The translations under genes and the position numbers were made by a program. Shown in pieces: positions 6,953-13,400 of a stretch of 14,109 nucleotides of DNA. The stretch spans positions 1 through 14,109 of the forward strand of contig CAIQQL010000019.1 in the NCBI GenBank assembly GCA_903873955.1, written 5' to 3'. Below the pieces are notes generated by a model. The model did no database searches. It was not told the DNA's origin and worked only from the letters and a program-made list of their open reading frames with translations. Positions within the stretch are counted from its first letter, which is position 1, and the number at the start of each line of letters is the position of its first letter. The DNA is from an uncultured archaeon. GTDB lineage: Archaea > Nanobdellota > Nanobdellia > Pacearchaeales > GW2011-AR1.

Positions 6953-8395
6953 TTAGAGAGAACCTGTAAGACGTTGTAAAATTTCCATGGTCTTTTTTGC
7001 ATCGATTTTCCCTTTCATTTTTGCCATGACAAGACCCATATATGCATTGGGACGAAGCCCGGGTTTTTCCCGGATTATCGCGGCAATCTCCTCCTCGAGA
7101 ACGTTATGGTCTACCTTCTCAACCTGCAACGCAGAAGTTAAGGGAGCCCCTTCTGCAATCTTCAGCAGCACACTTTTTACATCTCCTTCAGTTATTTTTC
7201 CTGAATTGACTGCCTCAAGCACCTCTTCAAGGACACGTTCAGTAAGCACAGACTCGATCTCCTGAGAGGTTTTTTTGAGCTTCGTAGAAAATTCAGATCT
7301 CCATAAAGTAATCATTTTCGCAACAAGATTCGCATCTTTAGAATAGACTTGAATCAGGGCTTCAAATTCATCGAGGTTTCCATCGAGTATGAGAAGCATC
7401 AACTCCTCAGAAAGACCTCGTTTCTTAAGCTCATCCCGGATGGCTTCCTTTAGTTTTGGAAGATGTTTCTTTAAAAGGTTGAGATGGTCGCGGCCAATAC
7501 GTAGGAGAGGCAGGTCAGTTTCAGGATACATACGAGCCTTTCCAGGCATAGGGCGTTGAAATTCAGTCTTGCCGTCTGGAAGTGGGCCACGTACAGCTCC
7601 GAGAGTCTTCCCAGCATTGAGGTCCTTTTGCTGACGTTCAATCTCAAAGTCAATGGTTTTCTTTGTCAAGGCAAGATCTTGGAATCCTTTGACTTCTACA
7701 CGATCATGGCCTTTGATACTGATGTTAAGATCCTGCCGGATGGTGCCTATGCCTCGTTTTACTTTGCAAGCGCGTAGAATTTCACCGATTTTTAATGCAG
7801 CTTCCTTGACCTGTTCAGGATTGTTCATGGCAGGAGAAGTAGCGAGCTCTATAAGTGGAATACCGAGACGGTCTAGTTTATAGATAGTCTGGGTTTCAGT
7901 CTTGGAGACTTGTCTTGCAGAGTCTTCCTCCAATGCGAGAGTGGCAATAGGCACTTTACCAAAACTGGTTTCAATATATCCATCATGCGCCAAAAGGACA
8001 GTTCTTTGAAAGCCCGAGGTGTTTGAGCCGTCAATGACTGTCTTACGCATGATCTGGGCCACAGGATAGATCTCGCAATGCATAAGAAGCGCGAGTTTAA
8101 GCGCTTCATCAAGAGCGAGAGGATTGATCATATGGGGAGGTTCCTCATCCATTTCAACAAGGCAGGTGCTATCCCTATATCCCTGGTAAACAAACTCTTT
8201 TTTTAACGCGGCCTCATGTTCTACCGCAGCATCAATCTCCCCAGACTCTCCAGCAACCGCATGTAAGCGACGGGTTAAAAGATAATCCGGTTCTTCAGTC
8301 CGAAGGTATCCTGGGCAACTGCAAAAAAGCTTCCCGGTGTCGAGCTGTTGATGAATTTCAAGCCCAGATAAAAAACCGACTTTTTGATAATCCAT
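6953..8395 (-). CDS. gatE: GatE-like subunit (GatB/GatE family) lacking the AspRS-like insertion
   Basis: This 480-residue protein is the tRNA-binding kinase/transferase subunit of an amidotransferase. It phosphorylates the aminoacyl side chain and amidates it with ammonia from the amidase. It follows archaeal GatE, not GatB, in its diagnostic motifs: GLEIHQQLDT (11-20), TCLVEMDEEPPH (77-88), MRKTVIDGSNTSGFQRT (116-132), TIRQDLNISIKG (218-229) and PGKARMYPETDLP (284-296). C25, C27 and C78 are possible metal ligands. GatE is usually about 620-630 residues with an AspRS-like (GAD) insertion. Here the frame passes from EIERQQKDL (251-259) to RGPLPDGKTEF (269-279) with almost nothing between, so about 150 residues are absent. 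A helical region and a YqeY-like tail domain finish the protein. GatE normally pairs with GatD, yet the window encodes GatA and GatC. Its ATG is 26 bases from a TATA-like box. Confidence 0.92.
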   Translation of the reverse strand: MDYQKVGFLSGLEIHQQLDTGKLFCSCPGYLRTEEPDYLLTRRLHAVAGESGEIDAAVEHEAALKKEFVYQGYRDSTCLVEMDEEPPHMINPLALDEALKLALLMHCEIYPVAQIMRKTVIDGSNTSGFQRTVLLAHDGYIETSFGKVPIATLALEEDSARQVSKTETQTIYKLDRLGIPLIELATSPAMNNPEQVKEAALKIGEILRACKVKRGIGTIRQDLNISIKGHDRVEVKGFQDLALTKKTIDFEIERQQKDLNAGKTLGAVRGPLPDGKTEFQRPMPGKARMYPETDLPLLRIGRDHLNLLKKHLPKLKEAIRDELKKRGLSEELMLLILDGNLDEFEALIQVYSKDANLVAKMITLWRSEFSTKLKKTSQEIESVLTERVLEEVLEAVNSGKITEGDVKSVLLKIAEGAPLTSALQVEKVDHNVLEEEIAAIIREKPGLRPNAYMGLVMAKMKGKIDAKKTMEILQRLTGSL

Positions 8396-8415
8396 GATTA
8401 TTCAAGTAAAAGGGG

Positions 8416-8426
8416 ATTATTAAAAG
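8416..8426 (-). promoter_or_regulatory. TATA box of the GatE-like gene
   Basis: Minus-strand CTTTTAATAAT is centred 26 bases upstream of the ATG at 8395. It touches the stop codon region of the Fic gene. Confidence 0.55.
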
Positions 8427-9434
8427 TTATTGCTTACGAAAGTCGATAAGAGGGATAATGTGATATTTTGGAGGAATCTTTCCAGAAAAATGTTCTTTTA
8501 ATTCCCCTTCAATCTCTTGGACTCCAATATTCCCAGAGATGATCAAAGAAGAGCTGCTTCTGTTTCTCTTGGGTTCGTAATGCATGATGAGATTACTGCC
8601 ATACCTGCTGCTTAACCTTCTTTGTAACGCTGGCAAAGACTTCCTAAGGTCAGAATGAGGATAACCCCAATTATAGGGAAAGGTAACTTCAAAAGAACGA
8701 TGCTCCAAGAGTCTTTTTTCCAGGAGTTGTGCTGCGTGGAGTACTTTAGATTCAACATAGTCATAAAAAGAGACTTCGTCATTGTGTAGCATGGGATAGG
8801 AAGAACGATGGACCAGCCAGGATTTCACTGCAGGATTGAGAACCTGGATATACTTTTCGCGTTCATCAGCAGGGATGACTGCAGGAGGATACCTTCGTTG
8901 TTCAAGCGCAAAATTCTGGATGACCCTGGCGCCACGACCATTGCTGTCCTCATAGGGATGGATGCTCACAAAAGAAAGATGGGCACTTATTGCCCGAAGT
9001 ACAGGATGCACATTCAGCTCCTCATTGAGAAAATCAACAAGATTCTTGACAAGATAAGGTACACGCGCCGCTTCAGGAAATTCAATGTCACCGGCACGAT
9101 GACTAACTCCGCGTACATCACGACGAAAACCATAATAAGGATGCCCTGCGGGTTCAAGGATTTGACCCAATGAAGCAAACACCGAAACCTGAAATCCTTC
9201 TGATACCAGCAGTGCTCGAGCTTTTCTGAAAGAGTATAAGGCGTTACGTGCTATCTGTTCCAACCGCTTCTTTCCCAGGGATTTTCCAGCCTCAACTTCC
9301 ATTACAGTCGAGTGCTTATTGGCCTCACGCATAAGTGCATTGAGATATTCATTAGTCAATCGCTCAGAATATTCCTTATGGGTATTTATTCTGCCGATGA
9401 TTGCATCGATTGATTTCAGGGTTTCATTGGACAT
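8427..9434 (-). CDS. Fic domain protein (probable AMP transferase)
   Basis: This 335-residue protein has a Fic active-site motif, HPYEDSNGRGAR (159-170), the equivalent of HPF(D/E)xGNGRxxR. H159 (base), D163 (metal), N165, R167 and R170 are present, and the first glycine of the anion loop is replaced by S164. A flap-like stretch lies near YGFRRDVRGV (101-110), and the helices around LRAISAHLSFVSI fit the fold. Upstream, HSTVMEVEAG (41-50) resembles the (S/T)xxxE(G/N) self-inhibitory helix, with S42 and E46 as key residues, though V47 is not the usual G/N. Residues 245-335 form a further domain I do not recognise. Fic proteins usually transfer AMP from ATP to a hydroxyl on a target protein. 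No separate antitoxin gene is visible beside it. The ATG at 9434 is 25 bases from a TATA-like box. Confidence 0.9.
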   Translation of the reverse strand: MSNETLKSIDAIIGRINTHKEYSERLTNEYLNALMREANKHSTVMEVEAGKSLGKKRLEQIARNALYSFRKARALLVSEGFQVSVFASLGQILEPAGHPYYGFRRDVRGVSHRAGDIEFPEAARVPYLVKNLVDFLNEELNVHPVLRAISAHLSFVSIHPYEDSNGRGARVIQNFALEQRRYPPAVIPADEREKYIQVLNPAVKSWLVHRSSYPMLHNDEVSFYDYVESKVLHAAQLLEKRLLEHRSFEVTFPYNWGYPHSDLRKSLPALQRRLSSRYGSNLIMHYEPKRNRSSSSLIISGNIGVQEIEGELKEHFSGKIPPKYHIIPLIDFRKQ

Positions 9435-9454
9435 AGGAAAGAAGAGAGAAAAGA

Positions 9455-9463
9455 GTTAAAAAA
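9455..9463 (-). promoter_or_regulatory. TATA box of the Fic gene
   Basis: Minus-strand TTTTTTAAC is centred 25 bases upstream of the Fic ATG. The divergent box of the next gene lies about 50 bases away. Confidence 0.5.
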
Positions 9464-9506
9464 CCTTACGAATCTGTTCCCTTTCTATAGTAATAACAAA
9501 AGGAAA

Positions 9507-9517
9507 GATATTTAAGG
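9507..9517 (+). promoter_or_regulatory. TATA box of the 100-residue hypothetical
   Basis: Plus-strand GATATTTAAGG is centred 26 bases upstream of the ATG at 9538. Because it reaches 9517, an in-frame GTG there would be inside the promoter and cannot be the start. Confidence 0.55.
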
Positions 9518-9537
9518 TGTCTGGCTTAAAATACAAG

Positions 9538-9840
9538 ATGGTCCCTACTACCCCAAAACAGGTCCCCCTAGGATTTAAACAGTCATTAGTACGGCAGTTT
9601 TTACGAAATGCAAGTTCATTAGATCAATTGCTCATGACCGTACAGGGGTTTGAACGTCAGCAAAATGTAGTCATAACTGAGGAGTTTTACTGGCTTGACC
9701 CTGAATTAGAAGCATCGCCTGCGGATGTTCGAGAGATACTTGCTCAAAGAGATAACTATGGTATCCCTCAAGAGGAGATTGAGGCAGGGTTACGCATCTA
9801 TGATGCGTATTACCAAGAAAGAAAGTCAAGGACGCTTTAA
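9538..9840 (+). CDS. Hypothetical protein, 100 residues
   Basis: I do not recognise this small, probably helical, acidic protein (MVPTTPKQVPLGFKQ...). The frame extends to a GTG at 9517, but the archaeal TATA box covers that codon and is centred 26 bases before the ATG at 9538, so I start it there. It has no membrane segment, cysteines or catalytic motif. Aromatic residues cluster in EEFYWLDPELEA and YDAYYQER. It is one of only two plus-strand genes here, divergent from the Fic gene and convergent with the methyltransferase. Its TAA stop shares bases with the methyltransferase stop. Promoter position and an uninterrupted frame make it a likely real gene. Confidence 0.6.
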   Translation: MVPTTPKQVPLGFKQSLVRQFLRNASSLDQLLMTVQGFERQQNVVITEEFYWLDPELEASPADVREILAQRDNYGIPQEEIEAGLRIYDAYYQERKSRTL

Positions 9841-10388
9841 GAGGTGTACTTATTTAAGAAAGAGGGGTTTCCAATAAAAAGCTGCAAAGGTTTGGAAGGA
9901 CAGTCTTTGATAGTCAAGGGTCGCACTCTATAGGAATCTTTAAAAATCACGTCTAAGGTCGATGTGGGGATGGTGCAGGGGAAGATTGTTGCTACACCTC
10001 TTGGAGAGAGAAGTCGCCTCACTTCGCAATAAAAAAGCTCAGGTTCTTCACGAATCCATTGGCTCATGATACTGCTCACCACGAAATCAAATTGTTGTGA
10101 GGGAAGAGGAATCGCACGAGCATCAGCTACAATAAAATTAGGGATGGAAGCCTGATAATTCTTTTTGTCTACTCCTGTGACTCTCATACGGGGAAACTCT
10201 CGCGAGAGGTCACGTAAGAAATTACAGTTTCCGCTGCCAATGTCGATAGTGCTGCCTGCATAAAGTCCCTGTTCTTGGACAAGGGCGGAAAAGTCTAGCT
10301 GATGAATACGATTATAGTCGGAAAGACAATTGACCGTACGAAAATTCGCTCCTTCATCATACCCTTTGTGAGGTCTTAAAGCAACCAT
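9837..10388 (-). CDS. Class I SAM-dependent methyltransferase
   Basis: This 183-residue protein has the class I methyltransferase motifs in order. Motif I is IDIGSGNCNFLRDL (48-61; D49 and the glycines bind SAM). The acidic motif II residue is D74 in VTGVDKK. Motif III is VADA (87-90), and FDFVVSS (100-106) is followed by the typical EVRRLLSPRGV strand-turn at about 121-131. The Q109-W111 region after the hydrophobic strand resembles the Methyltransf_11 group. It is short for the group (usually 200-250), with little substrate-binding cap, so the target cannot be named. The ATG at 10388 has TTTATAAA centred 26 bases upstream. Its stop overlaps that of the convergent small gene. It lies downstream of the surface-protein gene, with only 58 bases between. 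Confidence 0.85.
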   Translation of the reverse strand: MVALRPHKGYDEGANFRTVNCLSDYNRIHQLDFSALVQEQGLYAGSTIDIGSGNCNFLRDLSREFPRMRVTGVDKKNYQASIPNFIVADARAIPLPSQQFDFVVSSIMSQWIREEPELFYCEVRRLLSPRGVATIFPCTIPTSTLDVIFKDSYRVRPLTIKDCPSKPLQLFIGNPSFLNKYTS

Positions 10389-10408
10389 GATGGTGCATAT
10401 GAAAAAGA

Positions 10409-10419
10409 GTTTATAAAAC
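10409..10419 (-). promoter_or_regulatory. TATA box of the methyltransferase gene
   Basis: Minus-strand GTTTTATAAAC is centred 26 bases before the ATG at 10388, a strong box A match in the 58-base gap after the surface-protein stop. Confidence 0.6.
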
Positions 10420-10446
10420 TTCCTATTTTGTAACTACTTGAGAGTA

Positions 10447-13400
10447 CTAATTTTTCTTTCGAAAGAATACAAAATAGAATATTCCCAGGATGATCAAAGC
10501 AAGCCCTAACTGGAACCCGCCAAAGAAGGGTAAAGCATAAAGGGCCCTGCCGCAAGGAATAGGGGTCGAAAGGGTTTTAGGGGTGCAGGTTCCCGCGGCG
10601 ATAGCTTCAGGAGAACACACAACATTCTCAGTGACCAGCTGTGAACCGTCCGAACAGGCTCCGGTTGTTGTCGTCTGACCTTTACCATTGCCAGTAGGAC
10701 AGGTGATTGCGCCATTTGCATCACGAGTACAATCCGATTTGCCATTAACACTGACACATGCCCCGGCATTACAGGAGTTACAGTTATAATAGCTTAGGCT
10801 AAAACCAGTACCATCACAGACTGCTTCAGAAAGCATGCAAGATGATCCTGTGCAACTGGAGACAGCACTTGTTGAACCATCACCATTCACTTGCAGACAG
10901 GTGTCAGTATATTGTCCGTTGTTTACAGAAGAGACAGTCCCTAAAACTGCAGGAACATCGCCTCCATCGGTATCGACACAGACAGAATCCGGCGTTGTTC
11001 CGCCAGGAGTTGTTCCACCCGGTGTGGTGCCTCCAGGAGTCGTTCCACCAGGAGTAGTCCCACCATCAATAGTCCTATTTTTCCCGGTAGGATCATATTT
11101 AGGAGTAGTACATCCATATCCATATCCATAACCGCATGACGTCGTACTCTTGTTTACTGGAAGGGGAACATTTGTGCATTTTTTGGTATAGTCAGAGAAG
11201 ACTAAACAAGACTGGGCAGCCGTATCCCAGTTGCATGCACAAGTAGAGGTGTATACGCAATTATCCTTGGCATTGTAGGTTTCTTTTCCGCAGTTGAGAA
11301 GGCTATTCCCTCCCAAGACATCAAGAAGAGATGTAGCATCTCTTCCACGAATCACTCCTGCAGGATCATTGATGCAACTTGAGGCATTGGTATAGTCTGA
11401 ACATTTGGAGATTGCACTGGTTGCCGGAGGATAGTTGCATCCTGAAGCACCACAGAGCATGCCTGCAGGACAACAGTCATCTCCAGTACCACGTGTACGG
11501 TCATTTCCTGCACAAGCAGAGGCATTACTAGAGGTAGGGATTGCAATAAAACCATAACCTGAAGAAGTATAATAGGTACTGCCATCAGCACTGCAACCTT
11601 GATAGAGGATCTTGAAGTCACGATTGAATGTTTTCGTCAGACTCCCGTATGGCCCGGGATAGCTAAGGGTGAGAGAGAACGACTTATCTCCAGGAGAGCC
11701 AAACAGATAGGATCCTGCTGAAAGCCCATAGCCCGAACCTGCTTGTACTGAAGGGAGTCCTTTACTCACTGCCTTCCAATTGAACCAAAGAGAGTCCAAG
11801 CTTTGTGGACTGTCTTCGATATAGACAGCAGGACAGACAATCCCCTGAGAGGTGGCTCCAGGATTATCGACAACTGTAGTACCATACCCTCCAGTGATGG
11901 GTGTGGTGCCGTATCCTGTCGATCCAGGAGTAGGATAAAGACAGGCCCCATTATTGCAACCATAGGTACAGGAGACAAGTTCCACAGTAGGAGTGGTGCT
12001 TGAGCAATAGCCCTCTGAAAGGAAGCAGTTGGCTCCCGAACATAAAGCTGCGCTGGAATATCTGGCTGCGCTGGCGACAACACAGGTGTCATAGATGGGG
12101 ACTGAACTTGAAGAGGTGACAACCCCGGGAACACCATAGACTTGACCGCCATCACTATCAGTACAAGTCGCCCCATTGCTTGTTGAACCATAACCATAAC
12201 CGTATCCAGAAGTACCATAGCCCGTCGATCCTAAACAGATTCCATTATTGCAGCCATAGGTACAAGAGTAGGTTGAGGAAGTGACTTCATATCGTTTAGT
12301 GGTAGCATCATACCCGCAATAAAATTCGACCAGACTTCCTACCTTCGTCCCAGAGGCAACACAAGAGTCTGTCTGCGTTGTTGTCGTTCCATCAAAACGA
12401 TATCCGGAAGTAGTGCCTTTCAATCGCGTATTGATTCCGCCATCATTATCTGAGCAGGTGACACCATACCCTGTAGGAGTCCCGTATCCATAGCGAACAT
12501 CATTGCCATAAGTAGTGGAAGTTGTGGTGGTCGTCCCGTATCCAGTAGTAGAAGTGGAACCTCCTGTGGAAGTTGTTGTGCCATAGCCAGAAGAGCTGGT
12601 GGTGGTCGTCCCGTATCCAGTAGTAGAAGTGGAACCTCCTGTGGAAGTTGTTGTGCCATAGCCAGAAGAGCTGGTGGTGGTCGTACCATAACCTGAAGTT
12701 GACTTAAGGGTGTTTGAGTAACCGAACGCAATTTTTTGAGAGGCAAAGAGGTCAGCAATCTCTTGAGAGGACAATACGCGATTATATACGCGAACTTCAT
12801 CAAGAAGTCCCCTGAAGTTGTTGAATGGTGTCGAGCCATCCACAGAGGACGTGCCAAGAAGATAATTGATCCCGTCATTTGAGAGTGTACCGATAGGTAT
12901 TGAAGAACCATCTTGAAGACCATTGACAAAAAGGCTCATCTCCCCATTACTTTGGGCTACCCCGACTACATGATACCATTGACCTAACGTGATTGTCGTA
13001 GAGCCCAGGATAGTATGCGATGATCCATCCCAGGTTGTATGTTCAAATTTGCCGTTATCAATACGCAATTGATTGCTCAGGGGAGAGTCCTGTTCAGGCG
13101 CAGGGGCATGGAAAATAAGATTCATTTGATCAAGGACGTCAGGTCTCACCCACATAGAAATCGAATAAGCTGAAGTTGAGGCTGCGGGGAATGAAATGGA
13201 AAGAGGATCATCAGTGAAGGCAAGAGAGACTCCATCCAACCCCTGGCTATTATAGAAAGGTGTTCCAGTGACAATAGGAGATGCACCACTCAGAGAGTCT
13301 AAGAGATTATTATTGAATTTATAATAATACAAAAGACCATTAGTTGATGAAGGTTCTGCAGGGCTCGAACTCAGGACAGCATGGGCCGTGAAAGGGCTAT

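Noticed and set aside
8808..9173. Plus-strand frame opposite the Fic gene, which could be taken for an antitoxin
   Set aside because: It lies fully antisense to the Fic core, has no promoter box and does not resemble known Fic antitoxins; it is most likely a chance frame.
9517..9537. GTG start extending the small plus-strand protein by seven residues
   Set aside because: The codon lies at the edge of the TATA box and upstream of the expected transcription start.
12526..12675. CRISPR-like repeat pattern
   Set aside because: The repeats are directly adjacent, 75 bases long, lack unique spacers and lie in frame within a coding region.
12420..12929. Long open frame inside the surface-protein gene in another frame of the same strand, with repeated peptide units
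   Set aside because: Its repeats are simply the 75-bp DNA repeat read out of frame. The overlapping frame has the LamG-like and cysteine modules and runs on past it both ways.
13360..13400. GGGCTCGAACTC resembling a tRNA T-loop
   Set aside because: No acceptor stem, D-loop or anticodon arm pairs around it, and it falls inside the surface-protein gene.
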